Shown here in pieces: positions 34,501-46,500 of a DNA stretch of 64,000 nt (positions within the stretch are counted from its first letter, which is position 1; every line of letters begins with the position of its first letter). Under the pieces are notes generated by a model, which saw only the letters and a program-made list of their open reading frames with translations, was not told where the DNA came from and did not search any database. The stretch covers positions 15,642,501 to 15,706,500 of the forward strand of contig OX335641.1 in assembly GCA_946894095.1 (NCBI GenBank), in the 5' to 3' direction. The position numbers were made by a program, and so were the translations under genes. The DNA comes from Incurvaria masculella (Eukaryota; Arthropoda; Insecta; Lepidoptera; Incurvariidae).

Positions 34501-37500
34501 TAATGTAGGCTAGGAGTCTATTTAAGGGGGGGGTCTGGAGGTTTACAAGTTATTACTTCTTACTCGTTATTGGTTATTCCTATTACTTGTTTATTTATGA
34601 CTCCACTGAACATAGGGTATGTTTGTTGCATTTCATTATGTCTTTTTAAGAACAAAATATCAAATAAGTATTTCTTATTTTCGCTTAGATGGAGCATGTT
34701 ATAGGTGAAATAATTATTGTTTGGTATGTAAGTTATGTTTATTGCATTTATGAGCGGAACGAAACAAAACAAAAATGATGAACCATACTGCGGGTCTATT
34801 CATGAAAGCGAAAGCGAGAAGTTCAGTCAAAATATGCCTACTTTTTTTCAACATTTCACATTTGACAGAAGTGAACACGAGAACTTCTCCCTTTCGCTTT
34901 CATGAGAATATATGTTGAATGACCCAATGTAATATTGTTAATTTTAAAAGTTCTTTGTGGCAAAATAAATATCTGACTCACCGACGGGGTAGTCGTCCCC
35001 CTGCCCCCCCTTCTCCCCCTCGTGCTCCGTCAGCATGTTGAGCTCGTGCAGCACCTCCTCCGCCTCGTGGTCCGTCTCCTCGCCTGCGCACCACACCACA
35101 TGCGTTGACAAATCAAATAGAGTTGCTAATGGCACTTAAGATCGCCCTTCCCGACGGGTCTAACTTATTAGCTAGAATGCACAAAATCTTGTATTGCGCT
35201 GTGGCACCGTCTCTGGTTTAGAGAAAATGACAGGCAACATGTCCAAAAAGTAAGCAATAGAGTTTGATTTGTTTATGTTACGTATTAAGTTACAAGACAA
35301 CTTATAGCTAAAAGTAAATCCCGAGCACCGTAGTCAAGAATCTAACAAAAACCAAATTGATTATGAACCTTCATGGAACAAGCTAAGCTTTTAGATCTTT
35401 TTTTTTATTGTTGAGTTATCGACGTCCAACCTTGTGGTATAAAGCGCGCCAAAAACTCGAACTTTTGGACCTTATAACTTATGAACTAAACACAATTTTT
35501 TAATGCTAATGGTCATCAAGCATCTAGTCCGATTAAATAAAGCTGTTTTGAGCTCCAACAAGAAATGTGCGTATTTTGTTGCTTAAAGGGCCTCATTACA
35601 TGAGGCATGTATAGACACTTAAGAATTTACTTAAACAGTATCAGGGAAAGGATAGTTAGCACTATTATTGCCATAGTATAGTTAGTACTCCGAAGCTATA
35701 TGTGAACTGTACTCAGGGCAGGGGAACAGAATGCATTGATAGTGGTGCCTTTTGACAGGGGTCTTCATACGTTTGTATGGTATTAAATTATCTGGGGGTC
35801 GTCTAAGAGTGGTGTGACTTATAAATAGATACCATTTAATGATCTACTAGAGTTAAGAATTATTTAAAATGGAGAAAATTCCTTGCTGTATGGCCTCAGC
35901 CACTGAAAAATGATACAAATTATTCCACTGCATCTGCGTACGAGCCGATTTATTCTGTGTTCTGTATGACCAGTCCAGAAATCAACTCTGTTTATTTATA
36001 AAAACAAAAAACAATAAGTAGGTACCCACAAGTAACTAGAGACGGCGTTACGGTTAGCACCCCACTTTTGACTGGCGTTAAATGTTATGCGCTCTGTGAC
36101 AACAACAGTCATAAAAGTCGTGTTGCAAATAAATATCAACCAAATATGGTATGCACAATGCAGGCAAAACATAGACCATGAGCGCGCGAGCTGTTATATG
36201 AGTAAAATAACCTCAAAGTTCATCTTTAAAGTGTTTGATGACTTATCCCCATTATAGAGAAAAGTAAAAGTGACAGATTGTTACTTATATGATACGAGGA
36301 ATAAAAGCAAACTAATTTCATTTGTGAACAAAGGAGAATGCCCATTCCAGTATGGGCTAGAAAAGCGCTAGAAATTTTCATTTAAACCAATTTTATTTAA
36401 TTCCTCGTATCATAAAAGTAACAATCTGTAAATTTAACTTTTTTCTATAATGGGGATAAGTCAGCAGACACGGCTAAAGATGAACTTTGAGGTTATATTT
36501 GCTCAGAACAGCGCACGCGCTCATGGACTGTGTTTTGCCTACATTGTACCTACATACCATCTTTGGTTGATATTTATTTGCTACACCACTTTTATGAGTC
36601 GCAGGCTGAGATAAATAGTCATAACCGAAAATAAGACTAACGAAAAGTAGTATTTCATAATATTTGACGCCAGTCCAAAGTGGGGTGCTAACCGCAACGC
36701 CGTCTCTAGCTACTTATAGGTACCAACCTTTTGTTTTTTTGTTTTACAAATAAACAGATTTCACTTCTGGACTGGTCATACGGAGCCTCGAATACCTTAA
36801 TCGGCTCGTACGACATGCACAGGAATAAATTAATGCAGTGGAATATTTTCAATGTCTGAGCCCACACAGCAAGGAATCTTCCCCATTTTAAATAATTCTT
36901 AACTCATTAAATGGTACCTATTTATAAGTCATACCGCTCTAAGACGACCTGCAGATAATATAATACTATTCAAACGTCAATAAGCACCACTATCGATTTA
37001 TTCGCTATATGTGAACTCTACCCTCAGTAGAGTTCACATATAGCTGGAGTACTCGCTATAGCAATAATATTGCCAACTATCTTTTCCCTAATACTGTTTA
37101 AGTAAATTCGTATTTGCCCAAACATACCTTATGTAAAGACGCCCTGTAAGTAACCATTGTGACAGCAACACTCATTAAGGCCGCGTATGAAGCTAGACAA
37201 ATTCCCGATTTCCCCCCCACCGCTCCGCTAGACGCCGAAGCGGCAGTGGCGCCGTGAATCTTAGGATAAAACTGAAATGAGATATTGTTAGAGCGACACC
37301 TATACGCCGTCGCTGGAACTTCGTGAAAGTTGTATCGATCCCGCGGCAAGTCGTCAATGATCATACAACCAATCACAAGGCTCGAGATCACCCGCCATAT
37401 TATTCACGTTGCTGCTAGAAAACAGCAACCATTTCGTCAGATCTCTACTTCATGAAAGGATTTACTATTTTCACATTAATCGTCAGTAGCTGGTTGGTGT

Positions 37501-40500
37501 AGCGCGTGAAACGTCTTATCTACAGTTATTGTTCGATGGGGGATGTCGGTTCGAATCCTGTAGGTTACAATTTTTTTTTTCTGTTTTTTTTTTACTTTTT
37601 ATTGTTAATGGTGTATAGTATATAATTATAGCGTGGGTTAGACTTAATTGATTTACACATATAAAAAAATATTACATAATAATAGGTTTTGGTAAAAGTT
37701 TTTACCTGATTAACAATTTTAAAAGGTATAAACGTCATTTGATACAATAAAAAGTAAAATAACACTTTTAAAAAGATAAACGTGAGACGATGGAGAAATA
37801 ATTTCCATGCAACGAGCGCGCAAAAAATGACGCCACGCGACTCACAACATTATATCGCCGTTCATAGCGCCGTAGCGCAGTGATGAAAACGGAAAAAAAT
37901 CTAATTTTTTGTCTCCCAAATTGATAGGTAAATTAGTAGCGCAGTGATGAAAACGGAGAAAAATCTAATTTTTTGTCTCCCAAATTGATAGGTAAATTGT
38001 TAAAAATAAGAATTATTTTTCAATAAACCTGATGGTCGTTACGTCATTATTCATTAGTAGTGAGAGCCGAAACAAAAGCCAAATTCCTCCCGCGGCACAA
38101 GTGAAGTAAATTTACTTTTCTGTACTAAGCAGGTACCTACGTCGCTTATTCCAAGGAATGTGACAAGTAGTGTCGACACTTTTTAGGGTTCCGTACCCAA
38201 AGGGTGAAAACGGAACCCTATTACTAAGCCTCTGCTCTCCGTCCGTCCGTCCATCCGTCCATCCGTCTGTCCGTCCGTCCGTCCGTCCGTCCGTCCGTCC
38301 GTCTGTCACAGGGCTCTATCTCATGAACCCTAATAGGTAGGCAGCTGAAATTTTCACAGAGTGTGTATTTATTTTGCCGCTATAACAACAAATAGGTAAA
38401 TTAAAAAAATATATAAAAATTAAAGGGGGGGCCATACAAAAGAAACGTGATTTTTGGTGTTGATGGTACGGAACCCATCGTGTGCGAGTCCGACTCGCAC
38501 TTGGCCCGTTTTTTTAGTTCACTTTGCTCTCCTGTGGTCGCCTGGTACGCAGTATCCTCTATTTAGCTGCTATTTGCCGCGGCCGCGTCTTTTGTCGTTT
38601 GAACATCTTTTTTTCGACGTTGGCGACGTTGTCGTCGTTGTTCGTCGTTGTTGATGTCGAAAACGGAACCCTATTACTGCGTGCAATTGTATTCGGTGCG
38701 GTGCGTACCTAGTTATGCGCTGCTCGTCGATTGTGCGCGGCGCGTACAATTGCGTGAGGTCGCGTATGCGCGCTCATCGATTGTATCTCGTTCACTCGCG
38801 TCAGTCGCGCGGTCGCCCCGCGCCGAAGTGTCTTATAATATTTGGACGCGCGTCCGCTCCGCTGTAGCGCCACAGAGCAGCGCTGTGCAACAATCGAATA
38901 ACGTAGATTTGTATTCGAATGAATCGAATAACGGGAACAATCGAATAATTCGATTGTTTTTATTCGCAATCGCCTATCGCTAGTCTACGACCAGTGTTTC
39001 CAATGATATAACGAAAACAAATTTTGACATGACAGACAGGTAGATTAGGTCGGGGCGTTTATTTTGAGTGGTCGCATGATGGGTCTACGACCAGTGTTTC
39101 CAATGATATAACGAAAACAAATTTTGACATGACAGACAGGTAGATCAGATCGGGGCTTTTACTTTGAGTGGTCGCATCATGGGTCTACGACCAGTGTTTC
39201 CCAAGATATAACGAAAACTAATTTAGACATGACAGACGGGTTGATCAGGTCCGGGCGTTTATTTTGAGTGGTCGCATGATGGGTCTACGACCAGTGTTTC
39301 CCATTATGTATCGAAAACAAATTTTGACATGACAGATAGGTAGATCAGGTCGGGGCGTTTATTTTGAGTGGTCGCATGATGGTTCTACTACCAGTGTTTC
39401 CCATGATATAACGAAAAAAAATTTTGACATGACAGACAGGTAGACCAGGTCGGGGCGTTTATTTTGAGTGGTCGCATGATGGGTCTGCGACCAGTGTTTC
39501 CCATGATATAACGAAAACTAATTTTGACATGACTGACAGGTAGATCAGGTCGGGGCGTTTATATTGAGTGGTCGCTTGATGGGTCTACGATCAGTGTTTC
39601 CCATGATAAAACGAAAACCAATTTTGACATGACAGACAGGTAGATCAGGTCGGGGCGGTTATTTTGAGTGGTCGCATGATGGGTCTAAAACCAGTGTTTC
39701 CCATGATGTAACAAAAAACAATTTTGACGTGACAGACAGGTAGATTGTCGCATGATGGGTCTACTACCAGTGTTTCCCATGATATAACGAAAAAAAATTT
39801 TGACATAACAGGAAGTTAGATCAGGTCGGGGCGTTTATTTTGAGTGGTCGCATGATGGGTCTGCGACCAGTATTTCCCATGATATAACGAAAACTAATTT
39901 TGACATGCCAGACAGGTAGATCAGGTCGGGGCGTTTATTTTGAGTGGTCGCATGATGGGTCTACGACCAGTGTTTCCCAAGCTATAACGAAAACAAATTT
40001 AGACATGTCAGACGGGTAGATCAGGTCGGGACGTTTACTTTGAGTGGTCGCATCATGGGTCTACGACCAGTGTTTCCCAAGATATAACGAAAACTAATTT
40101 TGACATGACAGACAGGTAGATCAGGTCGGGGCGTTTATTTTGAGTGGTCGCATGATGGTTCTACTACCAGTGTTTCCCATGATATAACGAAAAAAAAAAT
40201 TGACATGACAGGAAGTTAGATCAGGTCGGGGCGTTTATTTTGAGTGGTCGCATGATGGGTCTGCGACCAGTGTTTCCCATGATATAACGAAAACTAATTT
40301 TGACATGACAGACAGGTAGATCAGGTCGGGGCGTTTATATTGAGTGGTCGCTTGATGGGTCTACGATCAGTGTTTCCCATGATAAAACGAAAACCAATTT
40401 TGACATGACAGACAGGTAGATCAGGTCGGGGCGGTTATTTTGAGTGGTCGCATGATGGGTCTAAGACCAGTGTTTCCCATGATGTAACAAAAAACAATTT

Positions 40501-43500
40501 TGACATGACAGACAGGTAGATTGTCGCATGATGGGTCTACTACCAGTGTTTCCCAAGCTATAACGAAAACAAATTTTGACATAACAGAGAGGTAGATCAG
40601 GTCCGGGCGTTTATTTTGAGTGGTCGCATGATGGGTCTGCGACCAGTGTTTCCCATGATATAACGAAAACTAATTTTGACATGACAAACAGGTAGATCAG
40701 GTCGGGGCGTTTATATTGAGTGGTCGCTTGATGGGTCTACGATCAGTGTTTCCCATGATAAAACGAAAACCAATTTTGACATGACAGACAGGTAGATCAG
40801 GTCGGGGCGGTTATTTTGAGTGGTCGCATGATGGGTCTAAGACCAGTGTTTCCCATGATGTAACAAAAAACAATTTTGACATGACAGACAGGTAGATCAG
40901 GTCGGGACGTTTACTTTGAGTGGTCGCATCATGGGTCTACGACCAGTGTTTCCCAAGCTATAACGAAAACAAATTTTGACATGACAGGAAGTTAGATCAG
41001 GTCGGGGCGTTTATTTTGAGTGGTCGCATGATGGGTCTACGACCAGTGTTTCCCATGATATAACGAAAACAAATTTTGACATGACAGGGAAGGTAAATCA
41101 GGTCGGAGCGTTTATTTTAAGTGGTCGCATGATGGGTCTACGACAAATGTTTCCCCAGATATAGCGAAAACATATTTGGTCATGACATGACATGTACAAC
41201 ACATGAAATTGAACTGAACCGTTCCTCCGAGATTAATATTGGAGTTTCTTTTCGTCATAGAATTCATTTTATTTTATTTTATTATATTTTTAATTTTTAT
41301 TATAATTTTATTTTAGCTATTTGTTGTTATAGCGGTAAAATAAATACACACTCCGTGAACATTTCAGCTGCCTACCTAAGGCCCTGTGACAGACGGACGG
41401 ACGGACGGACAGCGGAGGCTTAGTAATAGGGTTTCGTTTTCACCCTTTGGGTACGGTAGCCTGAAAACGAACCAACAAAACAAAACATATTATTTATGTC
41501 ATTTATTCTTTTCACGGAGTTTTCCTTCTGTTCATGTTATTAATTATTCTGTGCCGCCGACAAAAACTACAAAAATCCGCCCGCCGAGCTATCTGCCAAG
41601 GTCATGTGACTTGTCCTGTTGCGACCCGTACGCACGTTCCACGGGGAGGCGGATATTTGCGGCCGCCCCAATACTCGTAGTGCCCGCTAGGCTTGAGAAG
41701 GAGAATTTAGCATAATTACGTAACGACAGTCGTGGCACAATGGTTTTAGTGTCGTATTTTTGCTGCGAATTTGAGGACCACACATATCGAAGTTCGGTTC
41801 CTGGAAACATCTCTTTTTTTATATTATAACAAATATTTTATTTATTTATTACATTTTTATTTATTTATATCTTGCTAACCGAACGTTACTAACCAGTGTC
41901 AATTATTTCGGCTTTAGACCTCAATAACATTTGATTGAGAATTTTACAGCGCCATCTATGAAGTTCAGCTGATGCTCGTAGGAATTTGGTTCGGAACTTT
42001 GTTACTGTCGCGATCCCGAAAGCGATCTCCGCGTGCGGAGAGTCGTGCGGAGAGGCGTGCGCCCACTTCGAAGCATCGCAGCGGACTGAGGCTACCGAAA
42101 TGGCGATAGATAGTCGCCAAGAGAACGAAAGGGAAAGGGATACTTCACGGTGCTCAGAAATTTTGTCGTAAGTCCAAAATTCATTTTTTTGATGCTTTGA
42201 ATGAAAAATTGTGTCCAAATGCAATAATAATCATTCAAAAATTTGAAAATCATGATGCAAATATAATGTGAGATTACTAGCACTGTAATTAATACCAATT
42301 CTGAGAAATAAAGCATAATGTGAAAAAATCGACCTATTTTCGCGATTTTTTTCTATCGGGCCAATGTTATGCTATTGGAACAATAATCATTCAGATTAAG
42401 CGGATATAAGTGAAGTTTCATATCACGCAATTTTAGCATGATTAGTTCAATATTCTCTGAGAAATTAAGACAAAGCTAAGTGCGATTTAGCGTCATACGG
42501 AGCCTTAACGGTTTCTAGCAAATAAATATCCACCACTGATGGTACTTACAATGTGGGAAATAACCTCAAAGTTCATCTGTAGCAGTGTTTACTGACTTAT
42601 CCCCATTATATAAAAACCTGAAAGTCACACATTTTTACTTATATGATGCGAGGAATGAAAGCAAAGTGGATTCATTGGTGTACATGCTAACTGCTAGCGC
42701 TTTTCTAGCCCATATTGGAATGGGCATTCTACTTTCGTAACAACTTGGTTAGTGTCAATTGAAAAAATATGTTGTGACTAGAACCAAGAAATGAGTGCTC
42801 AGACGGTTTGGATCACGAAAAAATGACAAAACAAATTTACGTAGCAGCAGTGAGCGGAAGTGTCATGCCCGGGCGGTCTAGGAGAAAGAATGGGAAACAA
42901 CTTGATGTAACTTTCTGTGAAGGTCTGGTGTGTAGCACCCGTAATCTTAGAGCATGTATGTCTGTAGATGAAGCGAAAGCTCCATCGTCCCTGCCTATCC
43001 CTCCGGGAAAGCAGCGTGAAGGTATGTAAATGAAATTAAAAAAGCAGTCAATATAGACAATGTATTCGTCGAATGGAGGGGTTTAGTAGGTTACCTTGCT
43101 TGAGTGCGACGGCGTTGGGCTGCTTCGAGTCGAGGTCATCGATCTCGTCCATGTCCATCTCCTGGTTGGCGAGGAACTCGAAGTTCGCGAACACGGCCGC
43201 CGTCTCCTGCACCGACATGCCCTCGTCGCTCCAGCCTCCGCCGCCGCCACCCCCGCCCCCTCCACCGCCGCCGACGCCGCCTCCTCCGCCTAGCTTCCGG
43301 CCCACTGCACATATCATTTGAAACTGTAACTAATTTAATTTAGCTAAATATATATCGTTCCCCATATAGTCTCCTTTAAAGAACTAGGGAGAGTTCGAAT
43401 CACTTTAAAATAAAAATTTTTTGGTCAATTTTCTTCCGCCAATTCGGACAATTTACATTGTTGCTTCGACGATCATTCTTTCAATGCGATGATATCAATC

Positions 43501-46500
43501 CGGGACGGGATTAACCCTGCCAACTGGTAAGTAAGTACAATTTTACGTGGAATCCGAACCACGGCCAGCCTCAATGGTTAAAATGGTCATCCATCCAGAA
43601 CCCAACCGCGCTCAGAGGTGCTTACCCGGCTTATCGAATCGCAAGGTGTCGCAACTCTGGGCCACCGAGGTTGAAACAAAACTCAACAATGTCAAAGTGA
43701 CAGGTTGTCCGTTTTGCGTCACATACCCTGCTCCTTGGCGTGCAGCTGCCTGTTGCCGTTGAGCGGCGCCTGCTCGTCCGGCTCGCCGTTGTTGTTGAGG
43801 CCGAGCAGCCCGCGCACGCGGCCCGAGCGCACGTCCAGGATCGTGTCCGCGTAGCCAATCTCCTGCAGGTACTGCTTGATCAGCTGCCGGCCCTGAGTAA
43901 GTATTAAGGATTAAGTCGTTCCTTTATGCGAAAACAACTGTGGCGACTAAATGTATATGTGGCGACCATAGATAAAAAGGGAGGAGATATGGCATCGAGT
44001 TTGCCTACTATGTGACCCGCTGTCTCCAATTTTCAAAAACTATCAATCCTGGATGGATTGGTAGTTTGTTTCGACTGCGTGGCATACGACGCGCCGCCGG
44101 ATTCCAATACAATGATATGATCATTTTGACCATATAGCGGACACGCGATAACGGCCGCATGCCACTTCTCCTTCCTTTCTCTTCAGTGGCGGCGACTATG
44201 TACCCAGATGGGCAGCCTGACTTATCGTTTACTATTCTGAAGATCAGAGTCAGTACAATAATCGCATCGCATTTTTCTCTATTCCTATTGTTTTTATTAT
44301 TGTTCCGTGGTTATTCCTAAACTTTTTAGTTCGGTATGTTGGTGTTATTTCTATCTTTAGCATAGCATAGATACATGATAGTATGGGAAGATTGCTAAAG
44401 TCATACAATTTTCGAATAGTGATAAAAAAAGTCATCAGATGGCATTGTAATTCACATTTGAGAATACATACTTTTTATTTACAATGACATTACTTAATTT
44501 AAAGTTAAAATGTAACGTTTTCATCATGCCTGCATAGGCTGAATTCGGAATTAAGCTTAGTTTAATAACGGTGTAACTAGTTCTGGCAGTGATGTCAGAT
44601 GGCGCTGGTTAGAAATGTCACAGTACCAGCGAAAATAGGAAGTATTTAGCGAGTTTTGTAAGTTGTATGACATTAGCAGTCTATTCCTAATATTCTTTGT
44701 CCATGACAACAGTGACTGAATGTATGAGTGAATTCTTAATGTATTCTTATCAACTTAATTTTATAGATTTATGAAGAACTACTTATATTGCTCTGAACTT
44801 ATGCAAATGTATGAATTGACAATTTCTATAGGATGATGGATTTTCCCCCTATAATGCTCGCTAAAATAAAAACCTTCCATTTCATGGACTGCATACAACT
44901 CTGCTGCACCACGTGGCCTACCTGTTTCCGGAGTACGTTCTCAACCAGCTTACATGTGTCCAGCGTTCACTCTCTCAGTGGACGTACCTGTTTCCACAGC
45001 TCAGCTGTACCACTTGTCCTACCTGTTTCCGGAGCACCTTCTCAACCAGCCTACGCACGTCCATAGCACTCTCTCAGTGGACGTACCTGTTTCCACAGCT
45101 CCACTGCACCACTTGGCCTACCTGTTTCCGGAGTACAATCTCAACCAGCCAACGCGTGTCCAGCGTACACTCGCTCAGTAGACGTACCTGTTTCCACTGC
45201 GCTCGCTCGGCAGGCTCAACCTCCACGGGCAGCTCGTCCTGGGGCGGCCGTACGTCACCCTGCTGCAGCTCGACGCCGTACTTGAGCTTGTGGAACTTGG
45301 CTCGCTCCTGCTTGAGCGCGTACTCAAGCATCTTGATCCGTCTCACGAGATCATTCTTTAGATTCTCCTGTCCCTTCCTTTCGCCCTGAAGGAATGCGAT
45401 GCGAGCCTGCAAGTGATGTACATATTTTTCAGTTAAGAGACTTTCCTGGTTATATTTATTTAAAATTCCAGTGTGCAATGTTCTTAATTGCTCTCCTCAA
45501 AAACGGCTTGACCAATTTTTAAGATTTTTGTACTTATGGGGTCACCAGAATGATTCTTGGCTATAGTTGCACCCAGTAGGTGGTGCTGTGGTTGAGATCC
45601 AGAATTTGTTCAAACCATTTTTTTTTCTTCCAAAAAAACCCTATAATCTCCATATTTAGCCTCCCATCTTGTCAATATTTTTTATTAATTCATAACAGAC
45701 TGTTTCAATAATCTGTGGCAAAGCTTGGCATTTATTTGACATTTCGATTTAAGATTGCTGAGTTCTAACTGTATGGTTTTACTGTACATCTATACATGTT
45801 GGATCGAGCGAGATCCGTGCCAGGACAATGTCTGCCTTCCACTCCACTAGTTTGCTTAAAAAAATCTCAATAGTCGTGGTAATCTCAATGATCAGCCTTC
45901 AAGAACTAGGATTTTTACGCAATGGGACCCAAGGGTCTTTAAATACATATCAGCTACTTTGTAATACATAGAGGTCGCCAAAAGCGCATAATTTAGTTTC
46001 CCTTTCCATAGCTTTGGAACAAGCAACGTCTCCCAACAAGGTATTTATAATAAAACTAAGCAACAAATCTTAGTTCTCATCACTGCCTCAAATGCTCATC
46101 AACTTCGAGAGGCACTTTCTAGTCCTCACAAAGGTGACACTTTTTAGTTTAGTATATCTTCCATTAGTTGGATGGACAAAGATGCAACACAATACCGCAT
46201 GGAAAGGTCTGGTAAACTGCAGGCAGGCTAGAGAGGTCATCCCCTCCCTCAGTAAGCGCATCACGCACAAACTATTGCATCAGAAAAGGATTTACCTACG
46301 TACAGTAGTGGGAATAAGGACGGGCACGGAGACGAAAGCTCGCACAGGACGTCCTGAGCGTTTGCAACCGACATGAGCCATCCCGACATGGACCAGTTAG
46401 GTTAAGGTCGCTTCCGCTCCGTGTCTTCTATAAACTAACCTTTGGTAATTTTTTTTTTAGACCACGGAAAAATTAATTAGTCCATGGCAATACCATTTTG

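Larger units (their letters stand above)
21377..34547 (+). mobile_element. 13.2-kb LTR-type element with 3.37-kb LTRs and non-coding interior
   Basis: Two direct repeats, 21377-24746 and 31178-34547, have the same offset (9801) throughout. I saw no difference in the stretches compared. Each starts TGTGGACGGCC and ends GGTTTACA, fitting TG...CA LTR ends. AGTT flanks the element on both sides (21373-21376 and 34548-34551), a 4-bp target site duplication. The interior (24747-31177, 6431 bp) has no reading frame above about 80 codons and no gag, protease or polymerase domain that I can defend. A G-rich tract (GGGGGCGG) just before the right repeat suggests + orientation, antisense to striatin. 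No TGG-type primer binding site follows the left LTR. The layout fits a LARD-like non-autonomous retrotransposon. Confidence 0.8.
19571..34981 (-). other. Cka: Striatin intron 5 (15.4 kb)
   Basis: 85% of the intron is the 13.17-kb element at 21377-34547. Outside it, 19571-21376 holds a TCCG repeat, a SINE fragment and a tRNA-like tandem tract, and 34548-34981 holds a hairpin MITE. No sequence resembling the conserved striatin linker exon was found in either remaining part. Confidence 0.75.
35084..43094 (-). other. Cka: Striatin intron 4 (8.0 kb)
   Basis: Holds family D (35140-35575), the 1.5-kb foldback element, a tRNA-like locus (37481-37565), a 64-bp duplication (37872-37999), a TCCG repeat, the 100-bp array, an inverted TCCG repeat, another tRNA-like locus (41732-41815) and a relative of the foldback (42495-42770). 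No exon is supported. Confidence 0.7.

Noticed and set aside
21377..34547. Interpretation as a tandem segmental duplication or assembly duplication rather than an LTR element
   Set aside because: TG...CA ends at both repeats plus the matching AGTT on the two outer flanks are specific for LTR integration. An assembly artefact cannot be fully excluded without reads.
37098..37391. 97-codon - strand frame in striatin intron 4
   Set aside because: No similarity to striatin or another family that I recognise, and no supporting splice phase. Treated only as a GC-rich patch.
37481..37565. Functional tRNA gene
   Set aside because: The B-box consensus is present, but the acceptor and T stems do not pair and the anticodon arm is unclear.
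38983..41190. CRISPR array
   Set aside because: This is an animal genome. Units are contiguous 100-bp tandem repeats with no unique spacers.
41889..42224. 111-codon - strand frame and a GC-rich patch in striatin intron 4
   Set aside because: No conserved motif, no matching phase with exons 4 or 5, and composition explained by a local CG-rich patch.
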